This document shows positions 7,922 to 14,460 of a stretch of 14,460 nt of DNA, piece after piece. Made by a program: the position numbers and the translations under genes. Under the pieces are notes generated by a model that saw nothing but the letters and a program-made list of their open reading frames with translations, was not told the DNA's origin and searched no databases. This stretch comes from an uncultured Bacilli bacterium (GTDB lineage Bacteria; Bacillota_I; Bacilli_A; RF39; UBA660), in assembly GCA_949840855.1 (NCBI GenBank), contig CATKYP010000009.1, positions 1 through 14,460 of the forward strand, read 5' to 3'. Every line of letters begins with the position of its first letter. Position 1 is the first letter of the stretch.

Positions 7922-8389
7922 CTACCATCTATAATGTGCAAAAGCTTTATTAGCTTCAGCCATTCTGTGAGTATCATCACGTTTTTTAACCGCTCCACCT
8001 GTACCGTTAGCAGCATCCATAATTTCATTCGCTAAATTAATAGCCATTCCTCTACCACCACGTTCACGAGCGTATTTTACTAGCCAACGTAGCCCCAAGG
8101 CTTGACTTCTAGCAGGACTAACTTCTATTGGAACTTGATAATTAGATCCACCTACACGACGAGATTTAACTTCAAGTTCTGGCTTAATATTTTCCATAGC
8201 TTTAGTAAAAATTTCTAATGGATCACTACCAGTCTTAGTCTTAACTTGTTCGAATGCATCATAAACAATACTTTGAGCTATTCCTTTTTTTCCATCAAGC
8301 ATAATAGTATTTATTAATTTAGTAACTACTTTAGACTTATAGATAGGATCAACTAGAACATCTCTCTTTACTGCACGTCTCTTACGCAT
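7922..8389 (-). CDS. rpsG: 30S ribosomal protein S7
   Basis: Primary assembly protein for the head of the 30S subunit, binding the 3' domain of 16S rRNA. The protein is 155 aa, normal for bacteria, beginning MRKRRAVKRD and ending FAHYRW, with the conserved SRRVGGSNYQVPIEV (~76-90) and RGGRGMA segments. The start is preceded by GGGAGG at 8404-8399. It is second in the operon, 34 bases after rpsL. In Escherichia coli S7 represses this operon by binding the rpsL-rpsG spacer; the spacer here is short and I see no comparable structure. Confidence 0.98.
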   Translation of the reverse strand: MRKRRAVKRDVLVDPIYKSKVVTKLINTIMLDGKKGIAQSIVYDAFEQVKTKTGSDPLEIFTKAMENIKPELEVKSRRVGGSNYQVPIEVSPARSQALGLRWLVKYARERGGRGMAINLANEIMDAANGTGGAVKKRDDTHRMAEANKAFAHYRW

Positions 8390-8423
8390 TTTTTATTCCT
8401 CCCTTCAAAAAATTTAATTAATT

Positions 8424-8840
8424 CTATTTATCTTTTGGTTTTTTAGCACCATATTTACTACGACCTTGTTTACGGTCCTTAACTCCTGCTGTATCAAGTG
8501 TTCCACGAACGATATGATAACGAACACCGATTAAATCCTTAACACGTCCACCACGAATTAATACAACACTATGTTCTTGTAAGTTATGTCCAATTCCTGG
8601 TATATAAGTATCAACTTCTTTCCCATTACTTAAACGTACACGAGCATACTTTCTCAAAGCTGAGTTTGGCTTTTTAGGTGTCTTGGTTCCAACACGAGTA
8701 CAAACTCCACGTTTCTGAGGTGAAGAAACATTAGTTGACTTTTTCTTAATAGTATTAATACCAACCTGTAAAACTGGAGCTTTACTTTTTCTTACTTTAT
8801 CCTTACGTTTATTATGTACTAATTGATTGATTGTAGGCAT
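8424..8840 (-). CDS. rpsL: 30S ribosomal protein S12
   Basis: Decoding-centre protein of the 30S subunit. It is 138 aa, the same length as I recall for Bacillus subtilis S12. Conserved blocks are SSPQKRGVCTRVGT (39-52), TPKKPNSALRK (54-64, including the streptomycin-site lysine), IPGIGHNLQEHSVVLIRGGR (80-99) and RSKYGAKKPK at the end. An unusual change is VKDLIGVRYH at 100-109: the loop proline that normally follows KDL is isoleucine (codon ATC). The ribosome binding site is AAAGGAG at 8856-8850. It is the first gene of the str operon, with a strong promoter upstream. Confidence 0.98.
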   Translation of the reverse strand: MPTINQLVHNKRKDKVRKSKAPVLQVGINTIKKKSTNVSSPQKRGVCTRVGTKTPKKPNSALRKYARVRLSNGKEVDTYIPGIGHNLQEHSVVLIRGGRVKDLIGVRYHIVRGTLDTAGVKDRKQGRSKYGAKKPKDK

Positions 8841-8896
8841 ATAATATATATCTCCTTTCTTGACACATACCCTGGTGTATCATTTTGACCTTTAAT

Positions 8897-8917
8897 AAAA
8901 ATTTTGCCCACGCAAAA
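8897..8917 (-). promoter_or_regulatory. Candidate leader hairpin / weak attenuator before rpsL
   Basis: On the minus strand TTTTGC (8917-8912) pairs with GCAAAA (8907-8902), loop GTGG, followed by five T's (8901-8897). It lies inside the ~92-base rpsL leader. The stem is only 6 bp, so termination would be partial at best. Confidence 0.35.
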
Positions 8918-8939
8918 CCTAGTTAGATCAATTGAAATT

Positions 8940-8968
8940 ACTATAACACTACAGAATATATTTGTCAA
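8940..8968 (-). promoter_or_regulatory. Promoter of the rpsL-rpsG-fusA(-tuf) operon
   Basis: Minus-strand consensus TTGACA (8968-8963), a 17-base spacer and TATAGT (8945-8940). This is the best promoter in the window and predicts a leader of about 92 bases before rpsL. Confidence 0.85.
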
Positions 8969-9024
8969 TAAGCTAACTGCAAATAACAAAAATTTCAGGT
9001 GTAGTAAATATTTATTAATTATAG

Positions 9025-9030
9025 TATAAT
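9025..9030 (+). promoter_or_regulatory. Candidate -10 box for the NTF2-like gene pair
   Basis: A perfect TATAAT lies 12 bases before the ATG at 9043. No good -35 is seen 16-18 bases upstream. If used, the leader would be only about 6 bases long. Confidence 0.45.
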
Positions 9031-9042
9031 TATATTACTGAA

Positions 9043-9420
9043 ATGAAAAGACAATATATGAAAGAAAAATATGAAAAATGGACCAAAATCTTTATGGAGT
9101 CTTGGAAAAATCTAGACTATAAAAGCACATTAAACACACTAGATAACAATGTTGAATATTATGAAAACCCAATAGATAAACCTTGTAAAAATTTTGATGA
9201 GGTAGCAAATCTTTGGAATATAATAAAAGAAAATCAAAAGGATATAAGCTACACCTTCAAAATAATTTCATACAACAAAAATACTTGTATTATAAATTGG
9301 CAAATGACAAGAACTATGACAAAAGATGAAACAAAACAAGAAATAGACGGTATATTTCAAATATCACTAAACGATGATGGTAAATGTATTTATTTTAAAC
9401 AATGGAGATATACTAAATAA
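9043..9420 (+). CDS. NTF2/SnoaL-like small protein, function unknown
   Basis: The 125-aa soluble protein has the look of the NTF2-like (SnoaL) fold: an N-terminal amphipathic helix with the F-x-x-SWK-x-LD pattern (~17-26), a YYENP segment (~39-43), a helix with VANLWNII, then strands YTFKIISY, CIINWQMTR, IDGIFQISL and CIYFKQWRY. Such folds serve as small enzymes or ligand-binding domains; nothing here fixes a substrate. No Shine-Dalgarno site precedes ATG 9043. A second in-frame ATG at 9058 (residue 6) also lacks one, and with TATAAT at 9025-9030 the message may be nearly leaderless. It is followed 21 bases later by a related gene, so this is a tandem pair. Confidence 0.75.
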   Translation: MKRQYMKEKYEKWTKIFMESWKNLDYKSTLNTLDNNVEYYENPIDKPCKNFDEVANLWNIIKENQKDISYTFKIISYNKNTCIINWQMTRTMTKDETKQEIDGIFQISLNDDGKCIYFKQWRYTK

Positions 9421-9441
9421 TACTTTAAGGAGAAGATATTA

Positions 9442-9795
9442 ATGGAACGAAATATTATTGAAAATTGGTTACAAACATTAAAAGGTGCTTGGCTTACTAA
9501 GGATATTGAAAAAGCTACAGCACTTTTTAAGAAAACTACATTTTATCAAGAAACACTATTTTTAGAACCATTTACAGAATTTTCAAAAATAAAAAATGAA
9601 TGTCAACATATAAAAAAGCAAGATATTAAAAAGATTGAATTCAAAATACTTGCCATATAAAATAATACAACGATTATAAATTGGCACTTTGAAAGAGATA
9701 TAAAAATATTTGACGGAATTTATGAAATAAAATTTAATAATAACTTTGAGTGTATTTATTTTAAAAGCTGTGAAATGGATAAAGATAATAGCTAA
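9442..9795 (+). pseudogene. Second NTF2/SnoaL-like gene, interrupted by an in-frame TAA
   Basis: The reading frame starts at ATG 9442 behind AAGGAG (9427-9432), stops at TAA 9658-9660 after 72 codons, then stays open in the same frame to TAA 9793-9795. The part after the stop, TTIINWHFERD, FDGIYEIKF and ECIYFKSC, lines up with CIINWQMTR, IDGIFQISL and KCIYFKQW of the preceding gene, so both halves belong to one 117-codon NTF2-like gene. One substitution in codon 73 (for example from TAT, AAA or CAA) explains the stop. The 72-residue product would lack the last strands of the fold and is probably non-functional. The frame after the stop has not decayed, so the mutation is recent or an error. 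Confidence 0.75.
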
Positions 9796-9810
9796 AAGGA
9801 GAAATACAAA

Positions 9811-10377
9811 ATGTATAATATAGAAAAGATGACAAATGATTTAAAAAACAATGTATCTTCCTTTAGATATAACCACAGTCTAATGGTTGCAGAGGAAGCT
9901 AAAAAGTTAGCAAAACATTATAAATTAGATAAGGAAAAAGCATATGTAACTGGATTAATACACGATATAGCAAAAGATTTTAGCTATGAAGAAATTGATA
10001 AATGGATAAAAGAATACAATTTATCTAAGGACTTATACTTAAAAATATATAAAGATATAATTCATGCTGATATAGGCTCTATTGTAGTAAAAAAATGGTA
10101 CAACCTAGATAATGAAATATGTAACGCTATACTATATCATACAATAGGTAACATTAATATGACAAAATTTGATAAAATAATCTTCTTAGCAGATAAAATA
10201 GCTAGAAAAAATAGCAATGAATTTATAGAAGAATTAAAAATATTAACATATAAAAATCTAGATAAAGCACTAATATTCTATTTTAATGAACAAAAAGAAA
10301 AGCTTAAAGAAAGAAATCTAGAATTACATAAAAATTCTTTAGAGCTACTAAAACTATTAGAAAAGAATAATCAATAA
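9811..10377 (+). CDS. yqeK: HD-domain phosphohydrolase, YqeK-like (probable Ap4A hydrolase)
   Basis: YqeK proteins are metal-dependent HD hydrolases that split diadenosine tetraphosphate into two ADP. This 188-aa protein has the typical length and residues: RYNHS with His22, GLIHDIAKDF with His51-Asp52 and Lys55, His85 in IIHADIG, ILYHTIG with His110, and IIFLADKIA with Asp128. The C-terminal third is helical and charged. The start is preceded by AAAGGAG at 9795-9801, which overlaps the stop of the broken NTF2-like gene, so the three genes form one transcript. yqeK usually sits beside nadD and rsfS; here it does not, so it may be a paralogue with another substrate. Confidence 0.85.
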   Translation: MYNIEKMTNDLKNNVSSFRYNHSLMVAEEAKKLAKHYKLDKEKAYVTGLIHDIAKDFSYEEIDKWIKEYNLSKDLYLKIYKDIIHADIGSIVVKKWYNLDNEICNAILYHTIGNINMTKFDKIIFLADKIARKNSNEFIEELKILTYKNLDKALIFYFNEQKEKLKERNLELHKNSLELLKLLEKNNQ

Positions 10378-10409
10378 AAAGAACAGGTACTAAATAATCT
10401 GCTCTTTTT
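10376..10409. terminator. Bidirectional terminator between yqeK and the small membrane gene
   Basis: AAAAAGA (10376-10382) pairs with TCTTTTT (10403-10409). After one mismatch CAG (10384-10386) pairs with CTG (10399-10401). Both strands end the stem in a T run, and the flanking genes converge on it, so it can serve both. Confidence 0.65.
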
Positions 10410-10415
10410 GCTTCT

Positions 10416-10574
10416 CTAATCAATATCGACCCTATCACTATAAATAGGATGAGGCGAATCTTTAGCAACACCATTATTATAAACTAAAACAGAAACCACA
10501 ACAATTACAAGTAAAAGTATAACCATTAAAGTAATCATCGTAGATAAGCTAAATCCTTTATTATTAACTTTCAC
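10416..10574 (-). CDS. Small single-pass membrane protein with prepilin-like N-terminus
   Basis: A 52-aa reading frame. It starts at GTG 10574-10572 with AGAGGTG at 10587-10581 as a ribosome binding site, and ends at TAG 10418-10416. The N-terminus has a short polar, basic stretch with KGFSLST (6-12), then a strong hydrophobic segment at about 13-32 (rich in Leu, Ile and Val), then a short polar, Asp-containing tail. The KGFSL stretch followed by a hydrophobic helix resembles the type IV prepilin cleavage region, but the Glu normally at mature position 5 is Thr. Its own promoter-like site (10613-10641), ribosome binding site and terminator support a real gene. I recognise no family. Confidence 0.65.
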   Translation of the reverse strand: MKVNNKGFSLSTMITLMVILLLVIVVVSVLVYNNGVAKDSPHPIYSDRVDID

Positions 10575-10612
10575 AAACCACACCTCTTTCTATATATAAA
10601 ACATCTATAATT

Positions 10613-10641
10613 ATTCTAAACTATATATAATTTTTTGTAAA
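10613..10641 (-). promoter_or_regulatory. Candidate promoter of the small membrane protein gene
   Basis: Minus-strand TTTACA (10641-10636), a 17-base spacer, then TAGAAT (10618-10613). It lies just past the rpoC terminator and 39 bases before the GTG start. Confidence 0.6.
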
Positions 10642-10642
10642 G

Positions 10643-10666
10643 AAAAAGGAATAGATAAACTATTCC
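10643..10666 (-). terminator. rpoC terminator overlapping the stop codon
   Basis: On the minus strand GGAATAG (10666-10660) pairs perfectly with CTATTCC (10654-10648), loop TTTAT, followed by five T's (10647-10643). The TAG stop of rpoC is the end of the 5' stem arm. Confidence 0.85.
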
Positions 10667-13600
10667 ATAAATTGGCTTTCTAATCTATTGATAGGTTCAT
10701 CATCAACTAATTCTTTAGCAAGAGAATAATCAATATCCCTATAATCTTTAGTACCAGTTCCAGCAGGAATTAACTTACCAATAATTACATTTTCTTTTAA
10801 TCCTTCTAGATGATCTGACTTACCTTTGATAGCAGCATCTGTAAGTATTCTTGTAGTCTCCTGGAATGATGCAGCTGATAAGAACGAATCAGTCTCAAGA
10901 GAAGCTTTGGTAATACCAAGAAGTATAGGTTTTCCAAGAGCAGGTTTCTTACCCTTAATAACCTCATCTTTATTTCCTTCTGTAAACTCATGAAAGTTAA
11001 CAAGACTGCCTGGTAAAAATTTAGTATCTCCACTTTCAATTATTTTAATTCTAGAAATCATTCTACGAGCAATAATTTCAATATGCTTATCAGAAATATC
11101 AACACCTTGAGAACGATATGTATTTTGAACCTCTTTTAAGATATACTCTTGTGTTGTAATAGGATCTGTTACAGCAAGTAATTCCTTAGGGGAAATAGCT
11201 CCCTCTGTAAGTTTTTCTCCACATTTAACTTGAGTTCCCTCACTAACACTAAGCTTAGCACCATAATTAGTTATATGCTCTTTAGTTTCTAACTTATTAG
11301 TAATACTAATTTTATATTTTCCATGATCTTCTTTTATCTTAGAAACCTTTCCATCTATCTCAGCAATTGTAGCTTTTCCTTTAGGATTACGTGCCTCAAA
11401 TAATTCTTGTACACGAGGAAGACCTTGAGTAATATCTTCTCCACCAGCAACTCCTCCAGTATGGAAAGTACGCATTGTAAGCTGTGTTCCTGGTTCTCCA
11501 ATGGATTGTGCTGCCATTACACCAACAGCCTCTCCTACTTCAACTAAATTACCAGTAGCAAGATTACGTCCATAACATTTTTGACAAACACCATTTTGGA
11601 CACCACAAGTTAGAATACTACGTATTTCAACTTCAGTAACACCAGCATCAATTATTTTATCAGCAATACTTTCAGTTATCATTTCAAGTTTATCAACTAT
11701 TACATCCTTAGTTTCAGGATTAATAACTTTTTTATTAGCATAACGACCAACAATACGATCTCTTAACCCTTCAATAACAGTACCATTTTTTTCATTAGTA
11801 AAATCATAAACTATAACACCTTGATCGGTACCACAATCATCACATCTTACAATCATATCTTGAGATACATCTACTAAACGACGAGTAAGATATCCAGAAT
11901 CAGCCGTTTTAAGCGCTGTATCAGCACTACCTTTACGAGCACTATGAGTAGATAAGAAGAACTCAGCAACAGATAATCCCTCTTTAAAGTTTGATAAAAC
12001 TGGAATCTCTATAGGATCACCATTTGGTTTTTGCATAAGCCCACGCATACCAGCAACTTGTGTAAAGTTTGAAATATTACCACGAGCTTTAGAATGCATC
12101 ATCATAAATATTGGATTATCAACTTCAGCTGTAGAAATTTGCTCAAGCTCTGCCTGAACCTTGTCTTTAACTCCATACCATACATCTAGTACTTTTAAAT
12201 GACGTTCTTCATCAGTAATTAAACCACGTTTATATTGTTTATTAATTTTATCAACCATAGACTGACCTTCAGAAACATATTCATCTTTATGCTTACTAGT
12301 AACAACATCACTCATACTAACAGTAATACCTGCATAAGTAGAATATTTAAAGCCTAAATCCTTAAGCTTATCAAGCATCATAGATGTCTCTGTTGTTTTA
12401 TAGCGTTTAAATACTTGAGCTATAATCTTTTCAAGAGCTCCTTTAGCAAAAGGCTTTACTAAAGGCATTTTACTTATTTCTTCAGGAATATTTTTTCCGC
12501 GTTCAATAAAATATTTACTAGGTATTATTTGTTGAATATTTAAGTCTGTTGGTTCATTAACATATGGAAATGAATCAGGTAAAATTTCATTAAACTTCAA
12601 CTTTCCAGCAGTAGTTACTAAGAATTTATCCATAGCATCTTCTGAGAATAATTTATGTTTAAATGAATTTACTGGTAAAGCAATTCTAGTATGAAGAGTA
12701 ATTTCACGTCTTTCATAAGCCATTAATGCTTCATTAGTATCTTTAAATAAACGTCCTTCACCATTTTCGCCAGCCTTCTCCATTGTTATATAATAATTAC
12801 CAAGGACCATATCCTGAGAAGGAGTAACAATAGGATCACCACTCTTAGGATGCAAAATATTATTAGAACCTAACATCAAAATTCTAGCTTCACTCTGTGC
12901 TTCTTCACTAATAGGAACGTGTACTGCCATTTGATCTCCATCAAAGTCAGCATTAAAAGCTGGACAAACAAGTGGATGTAAACGAATTGCTTTTCCACCT
13001 ACTAAGATAGGTTCAAATGCTTGTATACCTAATCTATGAAGAGTAGGAGCACGGTTTAATAATACTGGATGTTCTTTAATTACATCTTCAACAACATCCC
13101 AAACAAGAGGATCACGATTATCAATTAACCTCTTAGCAGCTTTAATATTGTGAGCAATATCTCTGTCAACTAACCCATTGATCACATGAGGCTTAAATAA
13201 TTCTAGAGCCATCTCTTTAGGTATACCACATTGATACATCTTTAAACTTGGTCCAACAACGATAACAGAACGACCAGAATAATCTACACGCTTTCCAAGT
13301 AAATTTTGACGGAAACGCCCCTGTTTACCTTTTAACATACTAGAAAGTGACTTCAAGGCCCTATTTCCAGCACCTGTAACACTCCTTCCACGTCTACCAT
13401 TATCAAATAATGCATCAACCGCTTCTTGTAACATACGTTTTTCATTTTGAATAATTATACCAGGTGCACCTAAATCTATTAATTTTTTAAGACGATTATT
13501 ACGATTAATAACACGACGATATAAATCATTTAAATCACTTGTCGCAAAACGTCCACCATCAAGTTGTATCATAGGTCTTAAATCTGGTGGAATAACAGGA

Positions 13601-14292
13601 ATACAATCAAGTATCATCCATTCAGGTCTTTGACCAGATAAATAGAAAGCATTTAATACATCAAGTCTTTTTAAAAGACGTATTCTCTTCTGCCCTTGAG
13701 CATTTTCAAGTTCCTTATTAATACTATCTATTTCAGAAGCTAAGTCCACACTTTTTAAAAGCTCCTTAATCGCTTCAGCTCCCATACCAACTTTAAAACC
13801 TGTACCATATTTCTCATAATAACTACGATACTCTTTTTCAGACAAAGTTTGTTTATTTTCAAGTGGAGCATTTCCCTTGTCAATAACAACATAACTTACA
13901 AAATATAATACTTCTTCTAAATCTCTTGGACTCATATCAAGGACAAGTCCCATACGAGAAGGAACACCTTTAAAGAACCAAATATGTGAAACAGGAGAAG
14001 CAAGTTCGATATGTCCCATACGTTCACGTCTAACTTTACTACGTGTTACTTCAACTCCACATCTATCACACACTATATTTTTATAACGTACTCTCTTATA
14101 CTTTCCACAAGCACACTCAAAATCTTTACTAGGACCAAATATTTTTTCGCAAAATAATCCATCTCTTTCAGGTCTTAAAGTACGGTAATTAATAGTTTCA
14201 GGCTTCTTTACTTCACCATAACTCCACTCTCTAATTTTCTCAGGAGAAGCAATACCTATTTTTAAAGCCTTAATCTTATTTACTTCTATCAT
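10660..14292 (-). CDS. rpoC: DNA-directed RNA polymerase subunit beta'
   Basis: Largest subunit of RNA polymerase, carrying the active-site magnesium. The 1210 aa match Firmicutes RpoC, without the large insertions of proteobacteria. Visible: N-terminal zinc ribbon Cys60, Cys62, Cys75, Cys78; RMGHIELASPVSHIWF (91-106); catalytic NADFDGD (447-453) with Asp449, Asp451 and Asp453; bridge-helix region about 770-800; second zinc site Cys817, Cys896, Cys903 and Cys906; trigger-loop LTMRTFHTGG (938-947). The start ATG at 14292 is preceded by AAGGAG (14308-14303), and its A is also the last base of the rpoB TAA stop, so the genes are translationally coupled. The stop codon is built into the terminator hairpin. 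Confidence 0.98.
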   Translation of the reverse strand: MIEVNKIKALKIGIASPEKIREWSYGEVKKPETINYRTLRPERDGLFCEKIFGPSKDFECACGKYKRVRYKNIVCDRCGVEVTRSKVRRERMGHIELASPVSHIWFFKGVPSRMGLVLDMSPRDLEEVLYFVSYVVIDKGNAPLENKQTLSEKEYRSYYEKYGTGFKVGMGAEAIKELLKSVDLASEIDSINKELENAQGQKRIRLLKRLDVLNAFYLSGQRPEWMILDCIPVIPPDLRPMIQLDGGRFATSDLNDLYRRVINRNNRLKKLIDLGAPGIIIQNEKRMLQEAVDALFDNGRRGRSVTGAGNRALKSLSSMLKGKQGRFRQNLLGKRVDYSGRSVIVVGPSLKMYQCGIPKEMALELFKPHVINGLVDRDIAHNIKAAKRLIDNRDPLVWDVVEDVIKEHPVLLNRAPTLHRLGIQAFEPILVGGKAIRLHPLVCPAFNADFDGDQMAVHVPISEEAQSEARILMLGSNNILHPKSGDPIVTPSQDMVLGNYYITMEKAGENGEGRLFKDTNEALMAYERREITLHTRIALPVNSFKHKLFSEDAMDKFLVTTAGKLKFNEILPDSFPYVNEPTDLNIQQIIPSKYFIERGKNIPEEISKMPLVKPFAKGALEKIIAQVFKRYKTTETSMMLDKLKDLGFKYSTYAGITVSMSDVVTSKHKDEYVSEGQSMVDKINKQYKRGLITDEERHLKVLDVWYGVKDKVQAELEQISTAEVDNPIFMMMHSKARGNISNFTQVAGMRGLMQKPNGDPIEIPVLSNFKEGLSVAEFFLSTHSARKGSADTALKTADSGYLTRRLVDVSQDMIVRCDDCGTDQGVIVYDFTNEKNGTVIEGLRDRIVGRYANKKVINPETKDVIVDKLEMITESIADKIIDAGVTEVEIRSILTCGVQNGVCQKCYGRNLATGNLVEVGEAVGVMAAQSIGEPGTQLTMRTFHTGGVAGGEDITQGLPRVQELFEARNPKGKATIAEIDGKVSKIKEDHGKYKISITNKLETKEHITNYGAKLSVSEGTQVKCGEKLTEGAISPKELLAVTDPITTQEYILKEVQNTYRSQGVDISDKHIEIIARRMISRIKIIESGDTKFLPGSLVNFHEFTEGNKDEVIKGKKPALGKPILLGITKASLETDSFLSAASFQETTRILTDAAIKGKSDHLEGLKENVIIGKLIPAGTGTKDYRDIDYSLAKELVDDEPINRLESQFME

Positions 14293-14408
14293 TAGAAATC
14301 TTCTCCTTCCTCTATTTCGATATCATCTATATTTCCATCAAACTCCAAATCATCTAAACTAGTATCATCATCATCTCCTTCTAGACCTGCGTGATTTTGA
14401 TATAGAGG
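14292..14408 (-). CDS. rpoB: RNA polymerase subunit beta, C-terminal acidic tail (partial; frame interrupted upstream)
   Basis: The last 38 codons before TAA 14294-14292 give an acidic tail (GLEGDDDDTSLDDLEF ... EEGEDF). This is the type of non-conserved end expected for Firmicutes RpoB, in the expected position and frame directly before rpoC, with a one-base overlap. Reading further upstream in this frame meets TGA (14411-14409) and TAA (14414-14412), and the conserved KELQSLG-type segment expected before the tail is not found in any frame up to 14460. The assignment therefore rests on position, acidity and coupling to rpoC. Confidence 0.6.
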   Translation of the reverse strand, partial: PLYQNHAGLEGDDDDTSLDDLEFDGNIDDIEIEEGEDF

Positions 14409-14460
14409 TCATTATGATTTCATAACCCGGATTCAAGGAAAATTTTGCAGATGATAAAGA
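14409..14460. other. Unassigned sequence at the right edge; not recognisable rpoB
   Basis: These ~50 bases should encode conserved rpoB but show in-frame stops and no match in any frame. Plus-strand frames are also short. It may be a chimeric end of an assembled sequence or a real rearrangement. Confidence 0.4.

Noticed and set aside
9658..9660. Recoding of the internal TAA as an amino acid
   Set aside because: TAA is the normal stop of most genes here and no recoding structure is seen; a point mutation is simpler.
10806..11039. Open frame in another reading frame of rpoC
   Set aside because: Leu-rich shadow frame over the conserved RpoC C-terminus.
14409..14414. TGA read as Trp to extend rpoB
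   Set aside because: A TAA precedes the TGA in the same frame, and Trp codons throughout the window are TGG.

Overview
The window comes from a very AT-rich, low-GC Gram-positive bacterium. It is probably an uncultured member of the Bacillota on the Bacilli/Mollicutes side. Ribosomal protein, EF-Tu, EF-G, enolase and RNA polymerase sequences are of Firmicutes type, and nearly every gene has a strong AGGAGG-like ribosome binding site. Trp is read from TGG, so the standard code applies. MurD and a FemABX protein imply a peptidoglycan wall with an interpeptide bridge.

Layout, left to right. (1) 1-440: a retron on the minus strand. It has an extended -10 promoter, an msr-msd RNA with a1/a2 ends, branch-G motif and long msd hairpin, then the first 84 codons of a retron-type reverse transcriptase that runs off the left edge. 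This is the main discovery in the window. (2) 446-3160: murD followed by eno, both minus, ending in a clear terminator. murD carries one single-base frameshift in an A-run. (3) 3152-4515: a plus-strand FemABX aminoacyltransferase that diverges from murD through overlapping promoters. (4) 4538-8968: the str operon rpsL-rpsG-fusA-tuf, minus strand, with a strong promoter before rpsL and a second one before tuf. (5) 9025-10409: plus-strand accessory genes, namely two tandem NTF2/SnoaL-like genes (the second broken by a stop codon) and a YqeK-like HD hydrolase. (6) 10416-10641: a small minus-strand membrane protein with its own promoter, not obvious unless short ORFs are examined. (7) 10643-14460: rpoC and the acidic tail of rpoB. 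The rpoB frame is interrupted near 14409-14414, and the last ~50 bases do not look like rpoB.

The housekeeping genes are all on the minus strand and serve transcription, translation, glycolysis and wall synthesis. The usual rpoB-rpoC-rpsL-rpsG-fusA-tuf order is kept but is split by about 1.8 kb of mostly opposite-strand accessory genes. I saw no tRNA, rRNA, CRISPR array or insertion sequence. All 13 visible stop codons are TAA or TAG.
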